Of a DNA stretch of 64,000 nt, positions 44,892 through 53,669 are shown piece by piece (positions within the stretch are counted from its first letter, which is position 1; every line of letters starts with the position of its first letter). This stretch comes from Paraburkholderia domus (GTDB lineage Bacteria; Pseudomonadota; Gammaproteobacteria; Burkholderiales; Burkholderiaceae), in the NCBI RefSeq assembly GCF_905220705.1, contig NZ_CAJNAT010000004.1, forward strand, positions 62,001 through 126,000, written 5' to 3'. The translations under genes were made by a program, and so were the position numbers. The notes under the pieces are model-generated. The model saw only the letters and a program-made list of their open reading frames with translations. It ran no database searches and was not told where the DNA came from.

Positions 44892-45266
44892 ATGTTCGAC
44901 CACGTCAAATTCGGAGTCAGCGACTTTGCAGTGAGCAAAGCGTTCTTTCTCAAGGCGCTCGAACCGATCGGCGTAGCTGTTGTCTCGGAGGGGCCGCCAA
45001 CGTACGGTGTCGAGCTTAGCCCGCAGGGTAAGGCTTCATTGTGCCTGTACCAAACCGAGGAGAAGCCGGCGCATCTTCATTTGGCGTTCACGGCCGAGAA
45101 TCGCCAGCAAGTCGACGCTTTCTATCGCGCGGCTCTGGAGGCGGGCGGCAAAGACAATGGTGCGCCTGGTCCGCGCCCGCACTACCACGCGAACTACTAT
45201 GCAGCTTTTGTCATTGGTCCGGACGGGCACAACATCGAAGTGGTTTGCCACCAACCCGAGGCCTGA
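44892..45266 (+). CDS. VOC-superfamily (glyoxalase-like) protein
   Basis: A 124-residue single-domain VOC protein: MFDHVKFGVSDFAVSKAFF, LHLAFTAENRQQVDAFY and FVIGPDGHNIEVVCHQP, the usual beta-alpha-beta-beta-beta units with metal ligands His4 and the Glu of NIEVV. CAGGAG precedes the ATG. Such proteins catalyse isomerisation, ring opening or resistance reactions; this one cannot be assigned. Confidence 0.85.
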   Translation: MFDHVKFGVSDFAVSKAFFLKALEPIGVAVVSEGPPTYGVELSPQGKASLCLYQTEEKPAHLHLAFTAENRQQVDAFYRAALEAGGKDNGAPGPRPHYHANYYAAFVIGPDGHNIEVVCHQPEA

Positions 45267-45460
45267 CCCTTCCATCGAGCGGAGTCGCGAGGCCAGGCCG
45301 CCTCTCATGTCAAACGTTGAGCGGCCGTTATTCGACGGTCTGCTGCTGCCGGTTGCCGGCCAGTAAAGACACTTGACGTGTAGCCGGTAGCCAGTGGGCC
45401 GCTCTGCGGCTACCCGTGCTGAGCGTAAACTACACGCACACTGCCAGCCCCCGGGAACTC

Positions 45461-45979
45461 ATGCCGCCTCGCGACGACCATAACGCCCAGTTGCCTGCCT
45501 CGTCCCCTGCACCGGTCGGCGCCGACGCGTTGGAAGACCCGGCCCTGCTGCGCCGACTGCTGCGTGCCAAAGACCGCATGGATGCCGCCTCGCACGAGGC
45601 GTGGCCCGTCAAGCGCCTGGCCGAGGTCAGCGGCGTCTCCGAAGCCCATTTCGCGCGCTCGTTCAAACGGGCCTTCGGCGTCCCGCCGCACCGCTACCTG
45701 CTGACGCGGCGCATCGAGCAGGCCACCACCCTGCTGCGCGACACCGAGCTCAGCATCACGGAAATCGCGTTCGCAACCGGCTGGGAGAGCCTGGGCACCT
45801 TCGGCCGCATCTTCCGCGACATCACCGGCCAAAGCCCCAGCGCCATGCGCCTTGAGGCCCAGGCCAACATGCCTCAACTCGACCGTGTGCCCGCCTGTGT
45901 CCTGAAGGCCGCGCAGCGTCCCGACCTCACCATCGCAGTTTTGGAGAAGCGCCGCCGCGTGGTCAAAGATACATTCTGA
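45461..45979 (+). CDS. AraC-family transcriptional regulator
   Basis: A 172-residue AraC/XylS-type regulator. The double HTH is complete: WPVKRLAEVSGVSEAHFARS then FKRAFGVPPHRYLLTRRI, and ITEIAFATGWESLGTFGRIF with FRDITGQSPS. There is only a short N-terminal part and no clear effector domain. It is followed by a VOC gene (20 bases) and a membrane gene (4-base overlap), so it heads a three-gene operon. The ATG at 45461 was preferred to a GTG 15 codons upstream. Confidence 0.85.
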   Translation: MPPRDDHNAQLPASSPAPVGADALEDPALLRRLLRAKDRMDAASHEAWPVKRLAEVSGVSEAHFARSFKRAFGVPPHRYLLTRRIEQATTLLRDTELSITEIAFATGWESLGTFGRIFRDITGQSPSAMRLEAQANMPQLDRVPACVLKAAQRPDLTIAVLEKRRRVVKDTF

Positions 45980-45999
45980 CCATCAACCAGGGAGGTGTC

Positions 46000-46416
46000 A
46001 TGAACCAAGGTATTAATGTAGTGGGCTTGTATGTCGATAACCAGGACGAAGCGCTCACGTTCTACGTCGACAAGCTCGGATTTCGCGTCCACACGGACGT
46101 GCGCAACGGTCCCTACCGCTGGCTCACGGTCCAGCATCCTGATCAGCCCTCGTTCCAGCTCGGCCTGTTCGCACCCGGCCCGCCCATCCACGACGAGGCC
46201 ACCGCGCAAACCCTGCGCGCGATGGTCGCCAAGGGGGCCATGCCGCCCCTGGTTCTCTCTGTGGCCGACTGTCGCGCCAGCTACACCGAGCTGAAAGCCA
46301 AAGGCGTGGAATTCACCCAGGAGCCGGTGGACCGCTTTGGTAGCGTCGATGCCGGTTTCCGCGACCCTGCCGGCAATGGCTGGAAGATGATCCAGGCCCC
46401 GAGGAGCACGACATGA
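46000..46416 (+). CDS. VOC-superfamily protein
   Basis: A 138-residue VOC protein (GINVVGLYVDNQDEALTFYV, LGFRVHTDVRNGPYRWLTV, FRDPAGNGWKMIQ). GGAGG lies just before the ATG. It is the second gene of the AraC-led operon, so the regulator probably controls it. Related proteins are often annotated as bleomycin-resistance or extradiol-dioxygenase-like; no specific reaction can be given. Confidence 0.88.
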   Translation: MNQGINVVGLYVDNQDEALTFYVDKLGFRVHTDVRNGPYRWLTVQHPDQPSFQLGLFAPGPPIHDEATAQTLRAMVAKGAMPPLVLSVADCRASYTELKAKGVEFTQEPVDRFGSVDAGFRDPAGNGWKMIQAPRSTT

Positions 46417-46670
46417 ATACCAGCAACTGGATTCGTCGGTTTCACCGGTGGGTATCCATCGCTTTCACGCTGACAGTGATCGCCAACTTCGTCACCATGG
46501 CCCGGGGAATCGGTCTCCCGCCGCCCTGGATCACCTACGCGCCGCTGCTGCCGCTGGCTCTCTTGCTGTTCACGGGGCTCTACATGTTTGTGCTGCCCTA
46601 CGTCAGCCGCCAGCAGACCGGTGATAGGCCGCAGCGTTCTTTAGGCGACCAGGAGGCGCCACTCGCTTGA
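46413..46670 (+). CDS. Small two-helix membrane protein
   Basis: An 85-residue protein with two hydrophobic helices (VSIAFTLTVIANFVTM and APLLPLALLLFTGLYMFVL) and a basic C-terminus. The ATG overlaps the VOC stop by four bases (ATGA), so it is coupled to it in the AraC operon. Function unknown. Confidence 0.75.
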   Translation: MNTSNWIRRFHRWVSIAFTLTVIANFVTMARGIGLPPPWITYAPLLPLALLLFTGLYMFVLPYVSRQQTGDRPQRSLGDQEAPLA

Positions 46671-46904
46671 AGAACGCCCCAGTCGTGCGCCTCGGTGCAA
46701 GACTTTTCAGTCTGGCCACGGCCGTTCGACCCCGTTTCTCAAATGGTTGACAATCGCCGGATTCACGCGCGTTCTCATTGAAAGCCAATCGATAGCCAGG
46801 CGCGGCAGCGCATCGCCCAGTTCGGGTGTTTCCTGACTCAGGTAATGCGCCGCCACGCCGTTAATCAGTGACAACCCTCTGACGGCTCGCGCACGCGTTG
46901 CGCT

Positions 46905-46926
46905 CCCAGTGTGGTTGAACACTGGG
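46905..46926. repeat. Inverted repeat upstream of the second chemoreceptor
   Basis: CCCAGTGT (46905-46912) and ACACTGGG (46919-46926) pair perfectly over six bases, about 44 bases before the chemoreceptor start. It may be an operator or the end of an upstream transcript. Confidence 0.35.
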
Positions 46927-46969
46927 CTTGGCGATTGAGCCGGCGATGGCCGGCTGTGGAGAAAATGGC

Positions 46970-48529
46970 GTGAACCGACTCAGCTTGAATACCAAACTGT
47001 GGCTTGCATTATTGATTACGTGGCTTGGTCTGCTGGGTCTCGGCGGCTGGGCCGCGTGGCAGTCGCGCACGACGATGCTGTCGGAGCGCAAGGCGGCAGT
47101 GCAAAACGTAGTCGAATGCGCATACGGCGTCGTGGCCGACTACGCGAAACTCGTCGATCGGCACGAATTGACGCTCGATCAGGCAAAGCAGCAGGCGATG
47201 GCGCGACTGTCGGTGATGCGCTATCCCGGCAATGGCTACATGATCATCACGACGGCGACACCGGTCGTCATCATGCATCCGACGCTCGCGGATCTGCGCA
47301 ACAAGGACGTCACGCACTACGCGGATACCGACGGCAAGCTACTGTTCGTCGACATGGTCAAGCTCGCGCAGGCGCAAGGACAGGGCTTCGTCGACTATAT
47401 GGCAAGATTGCCTGGCAAAACTGAACACGTGCCGAAAATCAGCTTCGTCAAACGCTTCGATACGTGGGACTGGTATCTGATTTCAGGCGTCTACGTGAAC
47501 GACATCAACGAAGCGTTCCGCGCCGATCTGCTGCGTTATCTATTCACCATCCTCGTGACAGGAAGCTTTAGCACGATCGCGCTCGTGCTGATCATCCGCA
47601 ACGTGAAACGCAGTCTTGGCGGCGAGCCGGCCTATGCTGCAAGCGTGGCGGAAACCATCGCGGACGGTGACCTATCGCGTTCTGTGACACTAGGTCGCGA
47701 CGATCAGCAAAGCATGCTGTTCGCGATGGAGCGCATGCAGAGTCGGTTGGCCGACACGATCCGGCGCATTCGCGGTGGCACTGAAACGATCACTGTCGCC
47801 GCGGAGCAGATCGCTGCGGGCAATCTCGATCTGTCGGCACGTACCGAAGAGCAGGCGTCGTCGCTGGGCGAAACCGCGGCGAGCATGGAGCAACTCACTG
47901 CGACCGTGAAGCAGAACGCCGACAACGCCTTGCAGGCGAACCAGATGGCGCGCAGCGCATCGAAGCTCGCGGGCGAGGGCGGCGAGGTCGTCCAGCAGGT
48001 TGTGACGAACATGCAGAACATCGCGGCGAGTTCGGCGCGCGTGGTCGACATCATCGCCGTGATCGAAAGCATTGCGTTTCAGACCAATATTCTCGCGTTG
48101 AACGCGGCCGTCGAAGCAGCGCGTGCTGGCGAAGAAGGGCGCGGCTTTGCCGTGGTAGCGGGCGAAGTGCGCAATCTTGCGCGCCGCAGCTCGGATGCGG
48201 CGAAGGAGATCAAGAGTCTGATCGAGGACTCGGTGGAACGCGTCGACGACGGCAAGGCGCTCGTCGAAAAAGCGGGCGGCACGATGCATTCGCTCGTTGA
48301 TGCAGTGAGGCGCGTCACCGACATCATCAGCGAAATCTCGGCGGCCTCCGAGGAACAAAGCCGTGGCATCGAGCAGGTCAACGTCGCCATTGCGCAGATG
48401 GACGAGACCACGCAGCAAAACGCAGCGATGGTCGAAGAAGCGGCTGCCGCCGCGCAATCGATGCAGGAACAGGCGCAATTGTTACGCGACGTCGTCAACG
48501 TGTTCCGGCTGCAAGGCGAGGCTGTCTGA
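46970..48529 (+). CDS. Methyl-accepting chemotaxis protein with Cache sensor
   Basis: A 519-residue chemoreceptor with a helix near residues 11-30, an sCache_2 sensor ([41 protein letters not shown]), a second helix ([20 protein letters not shown]), HAMP and a signalling domain with [20 protein letters not shown] and [16 protein letters not shown]. The GTG at 46970, with GGAG eight bases before, gives the natural N-terminus [11 protein letters not shown]; a TTG start 14 codons earlier is less likely. It ends with no CheR-binding pentapeptide. Confidence 0.9.
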   Translation: MNRLSLNTKLWLALLITWLGLLGLGGWAAWQSRTTMLSERKAAVQNVVECAYGVVADYAKLVDRHELTLDQAKQQAMARLSVMRYPGNGYMIITTATPVVIMHPTLADLRNKDVTHYADTDGKLLFVDMVKLAQAQGQGFVDYMARLPGKTEHVPKISFVKRFDTWDWYLISGVYVNDINEAFRADLLRYLFTILVTGSFSTIALVLIIRNVKRSLGGEPAYAASVAETIADGDLSRSVTLGRDDQQSMLFAMERMQSRLADTIRRIRGGTETITVAAEQIAAGNLDLSARTEEQASSLGETAASMEQLTATVKQNADNALQANQMARSASKLAGEGGEVVQQVVTNMQNIAASSARVVDIIAVIESIAFQTNILALNAAVEAARAGEEGRGFAVVAGEVRNLARRSSDAAKEIKSLIEDSVERVDDGKALVEKAGGTMHSLVDAVRRVTDIISEISAASEEQSRGIEQVNVAIAQMDETTQQNAAMVEEAAAAAQSMQEQAQLLRDVVNVFRLQGEAV

Positions 48530-48536
48530 CGATGAT

Positions 48537-49940
48537 CTATCCGGCCACCACGCGGTTGCGGCCATCGTGTTTGGCCCGGTACAGTCGCTCGTCAGCGACT
48601 CGTAAGAGGGTGTCGATCGTATCGCCGTCGCGGCCGAACTCGGAGACGCCGACACTGACGGTAATGGCGACGGGCCGCCCGGTTTCGGTATAGAACTCAT
48701 CGGTAGCCACTGCGCCCCGGACGCGCTCCGCGACCGAACGTGCCATGTCTAGCGCGGCTCTAGGCAGCAGCACCATAAACTCTTCGCCACCGACTCGCGC
48801 CACGCCGTCATAGGGGCGAATGGCGTCAAGGCATTTCTGCACGAATCGCTGCAACACCTCGTCACCCACCTGATGGCCGTAGTTGTCGTTGATCAATTTG
48901 AAGTTGTCGAGATCCAGCGCCAGCAGCGAGAACGGCGCACCCTCTCGCCTGGCTCGTGCGATTTCCGCCTCCACTTGCTGGATAAACTCACGCCGGTTCG
49001 CGGCACCCGTCAGTGGATCGGTCGCGGCGAGATGCTCAAGCTTGTGATTGGTGCGTTGGAGCTCCTGCAGCGCGCCTTCCGTGCGTGCCATTGCCTCGGC
49101 GAGGCGAGACATCAGTTCTTCCTGACTGTAGATCGTCGAAAAAGAGCGCGTGGTGCGGAACGCCTGAACGACGCCATAACTCAGGAGGAAAAAGCCGGCC
49201 GCGAAGATCGCGTGCGCCAGCCACCACATATGATTCCAGGGCTTGCCGAGAATGAACGCGAGAGACGAAAGTGCAAAGGCGGTGATCGAGATGCCGTAGA
49301 TCACCATCAGCGGCGAGCGAATGCGACGCAGCATCAGCACCATGACGTTCAGCGTCGAGAAGATGAGCGCGCCGCCCTCCATCGATAGTCGCACTGCGAG
49401 GCTGCCCGCAATGGGCGAGTTCGCAATCAGTCCGACAACCAGGTCGATCAGGACGAAGACGGCGATCCACGCCAGCCACGGGCGCGGCTTCGAGCGCTGC
49501 TCGACCGCGTCCGGTGCGTTGTGGTACGAGAGAAGCCCGATCAGCAACAATACTGACATCACCAGACGCGATGCCGGTCCATAGAGCAGGAATAGCCAGA
49601 TATTATGGTGAGCCATGCCGGTGAATGCGCCGTGCAGCGCATAGACCAGCACAAAGCCTAGAAAGCCCAAAGTCAGCCACCGCAGCAGCGGTTCACCCGA
49701 CGACAAATAACAACGCCAGGTCACATAGGTGACAAACAGTCCCTCGAGCGTCGCCGCTGCGATCGCGATTTCGTGGAATGCGTGGTTTTCGAACTTCAGG
49801 CTCGGGTCTTGAAAGAAAGCCAGATAAGCAATGAGGTAGGCAGGGATGAGCGCAAAACCAATGATCAACAAACTCGAGTAGACCTTGGTCACGATCCCAA
49901 TGATGCGGGGCGGCTCTTGGATTGAGATGGTCATGCTCAT
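48537..49940 (-). CDS. Membrane-bound diguanylate cyclase (GGDEF)
   Basis: A 467-residue protein: about seven or eight hydrophobic segments in the first 280 residues (a MASE-like membrane sensor), a coiled coil (EGALQELQRTNHKLEHL), then a GGDEF domain with DPLTGAANRREF, ALDLDNFKLINDNYGH and the active-site RVGGEEFMVL. RPYD five residues before GGEEF is a product-inhibition site. No EAL domain. It converges on the chemoreceptor gene with seven bases between stops. The ATG at 49940 follows GGAGACGGGCAC. Confidence 0.9.
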   Translation of the reverse strand: MSMTISIQEPPRIIGIVTKVYSSLLIIGFALIPAYLIAYLAFFQDPSLKFENHAFHEIAIAAATLEGLFVTYVTWRCYLSSGEPLLRWLTLGFLGFVLVYALHGAFTGMAHHNIWLFLLYGPASRLVMSVLLLIGLLSYHNAPDAVEQRSKPRPWLAWIAVFVLIDLVVGLIANSPIAGSLAVRLSMEGGALIFSTLNVMVLMLRRIRSPLMVIYGISITAFALSSLAFILGKPWNHMWWLAHAIFAAGFFLLSYGVVQAFRTTRSFSTIYSQEELMSRLAEAMARTEGALQELQRTNHKLEHLAATDPLTGAANRREFIQQVEAEIARARREGAPFSLLALDLDNFKLINDNYGHQVGDEVLQRFVQKCLDAIRPYDGVARVGGEEFMVLLPRAALDMARSVAERVRGAVATDEFYTETGRPVAITVSVGVSEFGRDGDTIDTLLRVADERLYRAKHDGRNRVVAG

Positions 49941-50218
49941 GTGCCCGTCTCCGACAATATTTCTGTGGTTTTCGCATCGCCGAGCGATTGACGCGTGAAT
50001 CGGCCGACTCGGACACGGCGCCATGCAGTCGCGCCGTGCCGAACATACCACGCGGCGGACTATCTTCAGGCTATTGGAAGTATATGCGTCAGGTTTCATC
50101 TGACAAGACGTCCAACGATCCGAATTTTGACGCTACCTCCTATAGCGCGACGGCCAAACGGAGCCTGTCACGGGTGAGGATCCAGTGACAGCGCTCCGGG
50201 ACTCCAAAGGACCTTGTG

Positions 50219-50857
50219 CTATCGCCGGCGCGAGCGTCCACGCGACTGAATTGCGGGTTCCGCGTCCACGATGGTGAGGAGGTGCTGGCGGCCCTCATCA
50301 AGAATTTCATCCGCGAGGGCCGGGTCAACGTCTGCAACTGCACGCGAAAGCAGCAGCGTGCCGACCATCTGGCTGAACAAAGTGATCGCCTTCCCGCGAC
50401 TGCCTTCGCTGACCCCCTCCGTCTCTTCGATGACCTTGGCGAAATCCTGGAGGTTCACCGCGAGACCTGCCGCGTAAGTGCCGTGTGCCACGTCGCCGAG
50501 CCGCCGGGCGTCGCCGACAAAACCCGACAGGGGGCAGCCCGCCTCGATATTCGCGCGATGCTCGGGCGAGAGGTACCACTCGATCCGTTGCCTGACCGGG
50601 TTGGCGTTGGCTGACCTGGCGTTTTCGATGATGGAGCCATACGTCTCCCCACCCTCTTCCATCGCCTTTTCCACGACGGCGGCGACCAGTGCGTCTTTTG
50701 ATTTGAAGTGGTTGTAGAAACCGCCCTGCGTAAAGCCCGCCGCCTTCATCAGCTCGGCGAGCCCGACCGCATCGACGCCGCGCTCGCGAAACAGCTTCTC
50801 GGCGGCGGCCACGATCGCGTGCCGGTTTTCAACCGCCTGTTGTCTGGAAACACCCAC
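50219..50857 (-). CDS. TetR-family transcriptional repressor
   Basis: A 212-residue TetR protein, HTH in RHAIVAAAEKLFRERGVDAV then GLAELMKAAGFTQGGFYNHF, and a C-terminal ligand domain of the TetR_C type for small-molecule sensing. It is divergent from the NTF2-like/SDR operon. Two copies of the same palindrome (50906-50926 and 50962-50982) lie between them, so it very probably represses both itself and that operon. Confidence 0.9.
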   Translation of the reverse strand: MGVSRQQAVENRHAIVAAAEKLFRERGVDAVGLAELMKAAGFTQGGFYNHFKSKDALVAAVVEKAMEEGGETYGSIIENARSANANPVRQRIEWYLSPEHRANIEAGCPLSGFVGDARRLGDVAHGTYAAGLAVNLQDFAKVIEETEGVSEGSRGKAITLFSQMVGTLLLSRAVADVDPALADEILDEGRQHLLTIVDAEPAIQSRGRSRRR

Positions 50858-50905
50858 TCTCCCTCCCTTCGGCCGACAACGGCCTAATCAGACCCATCGA
50901 AAAAT

Positions 50906-50926
50906 ACAATGTCGATCACAATTGAC
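50906..50926. promoter_or_regulatory. TetR operator, copy 1
   Basis: Pattern ACAATGTC-N7-ATTG-N-C, an imperfect palindrome 49 bases before the TetR start. It matches the second copy at 17 of 21 positions. Confidence 0.6.
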
Positions 50927-50961
50927 ATTAGCAGGGTGGGCGCCCACACTGCATCTCAATG

Positions 50962-50982
50962 ACAATGTCATTCACCATTGTC
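50962..50982. promoter_or_regulatory. TetR operator, copy 2
   Basis: Same pattern as copy 1; here GACAATG and CATTGTC form perfect arms around eight bases (50961-50982). Centre to centre spacing is 56 bases. It lies about 103 bases before the start of the NTF2-like gene. Confidence 0.65.
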
Positions 50983-51085
50983 TTAAGTATAGCCTTCTTT
51001 ACCTGAAAGTTCAGGCAGCAGAGGGCACAACGGTTATCTGACGCCTGACCGCGTCGTCACCCGAATCTTTAAAGAGGGTCTCACC

Positions 51086-51487
51086 ATGACGAAGACAACC
51101 CCTGAACAGAACAAGGCGCTCGCGCTGGAAGCATTCGACACGCTGTTCAACAAGCGCGACTACGTTGCAGCCGAGCGCTTCTGGTCCGATCGATACATTC
51201 AGCATAGCGCCCACATTGCGCCAGGACGCGACGGCCTGTTCAACCTGGTTCGCGCGCTGCCTGACACCGCGCGCTACGAGAACCAGCTGATCGTGGCCGA
51301 CGGTGACTATGTCATCGCCCATGGCCGTTTTTCCGGGGTCGGCAGGCCCGCCGCGTGGATTGCAGCCGACGTCGTCCGCTTCGAAGACGGCAAGCTCGCC
51401 GAGCACTGGGACGTCCTACAGGACGAAGCGACCCAGGCCGAATCCGCAAGCGGCCTGCCGATGTTCGGCGTCCGGTTCCCTGCCTGA
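51086..51487 (+). CDS. NTF2-like (SnoaL-type) protein
   Basis: A 133-residue protein of the NTF2/SnoaL fold: ALALEAFDTLFNKRDYVAAE, YIQHSAHIAPGRDGL, and FEDGKLAEHWDVLQ at the C-terminus. Members are small-molecule isomerases, hydrolases or accessory proteins. It is first in an operon with an SDR gene 48 bases downstream, controlled presumably by the divergent TetR. Confidence 0.87.
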   Translation: MTKTTPEQNKALALEAFDTLFNKRDYVAAERFWSDRYIQHSAHIAPGRDGLFNLVRALPDTARYENQLIVADGDYVIAHGRFSGVGRPAAWIAADVVRFEDGKLAEHWDVLQDEATQAESASGLPMFGVRFPA

Positions 51488-51535
51488 GCACGCCAACCCC
51501 ATCTACAGCGATATCAACATCACCAGGAAACGATC

Positions 51536-52291
51536 ATGAAACTCACCGGAAACACGATCTTCATCACGGGCGGCGGTTCGGGCATTGGCCGCGGGCTAGC
51601 CGAAGCGCTCCACAAGCGTGGCAACAAGGTCATCATCAGCGGCCGCCGGCGCAGCCATCTCGACGAGGTGGTGGCGGCGAATCCCGGCATGGCTGCCATT
51701 GAGCTCGACATTGCCGACCCGGCCAGCATAGGCCGGGTGGCGGCACAACTGATCGCGGACTATCCCGATCTCAACGTGCTGATCAACAACGCTGGGATCA
51801 TGCAGCCAGACCAGGCCGGCGGCCACATCGACGACGCGCTGATGGTGTCCACCATCACGACCAACCTGATGGGGCCGATCCGCATGACGTCGGCGCTGAT
51901 CGATCATCTCAAGACCAAAAACGATGCTGTTGTCGCCTATACCAGCTCGGTCCTGGCTTTTGTTCCGCTGGCCGTGACGGCAGTGTATTCGTCGACCAAG
52001 GCGGCGCTGCATTCGTACATCCTCTCGCAACGCTTCATGCTGCAGAACACGAAGGTTCGCGTACTCGAGATCGCACCGCCCTGGGTGCGCACGGACCTCA
52101 TGAACAGCCGCGAGGCCGAACAGGCGATGCCGCTTGACGCCTTCATCGACGAAACGATCGCTGTCCTCGGGACGGATGTGGATGAGGTTCTGGTTGAAGG
52201 TGCGAAGCAGTTCCGCGGGAACCCGGGACCCGATGAGCACGCTTTCGTCAATGGCCTGAATGCACAGATGCTGGAAGTGCTGGGCGGGTGA
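51536..52291 (+). CDS. SDR-family oxidoreductase
   Basis: A 251-residue short-chain dehydrogenase: FITGGGSGIGRGLAEAL (nucleotide site), VLINNAGIMQPD, and the catalytic YSSTKAALHSY (Tyr-X3-Lys) with a Ser in TSSVLAF upstream. It resembles the DltE/YciK-like group. AGGAAA precedes the ATG. Second gene of the TetR-controlled operon; substrate unknown. Confidence 0.9.
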   Translation: MKLTGNTIFITGGGSGIGRGLAEALHKRGNKVIISGRRRSHLDEVVAANPGMAAIELDIADPASIGRVAAQLIADYPDLNVLINNAGIMQPDQAGGHIDDALMVSTITTNLMGPIRMTSALIDHLKTKNDAVVAYTSSVLAFVPLAVTAVYSSTKAALHSYILSQRFMLQNTKVRVLEIAPPWVRTDLMNSREAEQAMPLDAFIDETIAVLGTDVDEVLVEGAKQFRGNPGPDEHAFVNGLNAQMLEVLGG

Positions 52292-52540
52292 ATAGCTGCC
52301 TGACGGACACGTGAGCCGGCGATGATGCCGTCGTAATCGCCCGGCCAATCCTGTGCGACGAGGTAAGCGTTTCGGCCGCCGTTCGATGCGCCTTCGAAGT
52401 AGGTGTACTTGGGCGTCTGACCGTAAAAGGCTGCAATCACCGCTTTGGCAAAATAGACGGCGGTGCCACGTGCCGCGTATGAGTAATCCTGTTTCTGCGT
52501 CGCATTGTTAAGGACATCGACGGGATAAACCCTGCCGACA
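52290..52540 (-). pseudogene. Fragment of a tannase/feruloyl esterase-family gene
   Basis: About 80 codons match tannase-family proteins: YSYAARGTAVYFAKAVIAAF, YGQTPKYTYFEGASNGGRNA (with the nucleophile-Ser region) and QDWPGDYDGIIAGS. No start and neither the N-terminal nor the C-terminal part is present; after GIIAGS the frame runs into the SDR gene on the other strand. It is a deletion remnant. It is 250 bases or so between the SDR and AraC genes. Confidence 0.65.
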
Positions 52541-52747
52541 GTCGCGCAGGAATCACCTCGGATTGGGTTTTGATCTGGACGGCGTGACAAGCGAAGTTCG
52601 CGGCGGCGGCGACGCACATGACAACGTGCTTTCGATTCTCGCGTTCGGAGAAGTGCGGATCAAAAGAAAGCTGGGATAATGAAGGGCTCGCAGCGCGACT
52701 TTCGGGGCTAGCCTCCAAGGCGTCGGCGGCGGAACCAGAGGTGAGTT

Positions 52748-53557
52748 ATGCCCGAAGAAGTCCAGTACAGTCACTCAGCAGACATCCCCGGTTTGACCCT
52801 TAGCACGGCTCGGTTTGCCGAGTTTCGCTTTGAGCCGCACTATCATCTCGACTGCCATATCGCACTCATTGCCAGCGGGGTGCAACGTCAATCGTTCCGT
52901 GGGGAATCCCTGTTGCTCACGCGTGGCGCAATTCAGCTTATGCCTGCGGGCGAGGTTCACGATGGGGTTGCTGACGCGGATGAGTCGTACACGCTCCACA
53001 CGTTTCGATTGTCGCCCGGGCTGCTGAATGGCTTCGGGGAGGAAATCACGGGCAAGCACTATTTCCCCTCACAGGCCGCAGTGGTGCTGCAAGATAGCCG
53101 CCTCTCAGATCAGTTGTTCAAAATTCACGCAACCCTCCGGCAGGGGATGAACGATCCCATCATGAACGAAACCTACGTTCTGGAATTGCTGGAGTCACTG
53201 TTCGCCCGTTTGAAGCAACCCTCTCCTCAAACTATCGCCGGAGCCTTGTCGTCCCAGCAACTACGACTTGTTCGGGAGTTCGTCGAGGCGCATCTTGCCG
53301 ACAAAATCGTTCTGGAAGATCTATCCGGTCTTGTTGGCCTCGCTCGATTCCGGTTCTTGAAACTGTTCAAACGCACTATCGGCATGATGCCCCACGCCTG
53401 GTTACTGCGCATGCGGCTTGAAAAGGCGGTGGCGTTGATCAACGCGAACAGGAACATGCCGATCACTGAGATTGCGCACGCCGTTGGCTTCTTTGACCAA
53501 AGCCATTTCACGCGAGCGTTTCGCGAGGCGTACGGCGTTACTCCCGCTCGCTTCTGA
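52748..53557 (+). CDS. AraC-family regulator with cupin-type sensor domain
   Basis: A 269-residue AraC regulator: N-terminal AraC-binding cupin (FRFEPHYHLDCHIALIASGV, IQLMPAGEVHDG) and C-terminal double HTH (KIVLEDLSGLVGLARFRFLK, ITEIAHAVGFFDQSHFTRAF, YGVTPARF). AGAGGTGAG precedes the ATG. It is 113 bases upstream of the threonine aldolase gene, the likely target. Confidence 0.9.
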   Translation: MPEEVQYSHSADIPGLTLSTARFAEFRFEPHYHLDCHIALIASGVQRQSFRGESLLLTRGAIQLMPAGEVHDGVADADESYTLHTFRLSPGLLNGFGEEITGKHYFPSQAAVVLQDSRLSDQLFKIHATLRQGMNDPIMNETYVLELLESLFARLKQPSPQTIAGALSSQQLRLVREFVEAHLADKIVLEDLSGLVGLARFRFLKLFKRTIGMMPHAWLLRMRLEKAVALINANRNMPITEIAHAVGFFDQSHFTRAFREAYGVTPARF

Positions 53558-53669
53558 CGGCGGGCGGCGCGGCAATTTTTTACAAGGCGTTTTGGTAGCA
53601 GATCGGTAGCCTTTGGTTTTTGGCCTCGTGCCCATCCCGGGCGGCCTCCATCTAAGGCAGAAGCACCGA

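Noticed and set aside
46707..46922. 71-codon minus-strand frame between membrane protein and chemoreceptor
   Set aside because: Looks somewhat protein-like but starts at GTG without a ribosome-binding site and was not recognised; possible remnant only.
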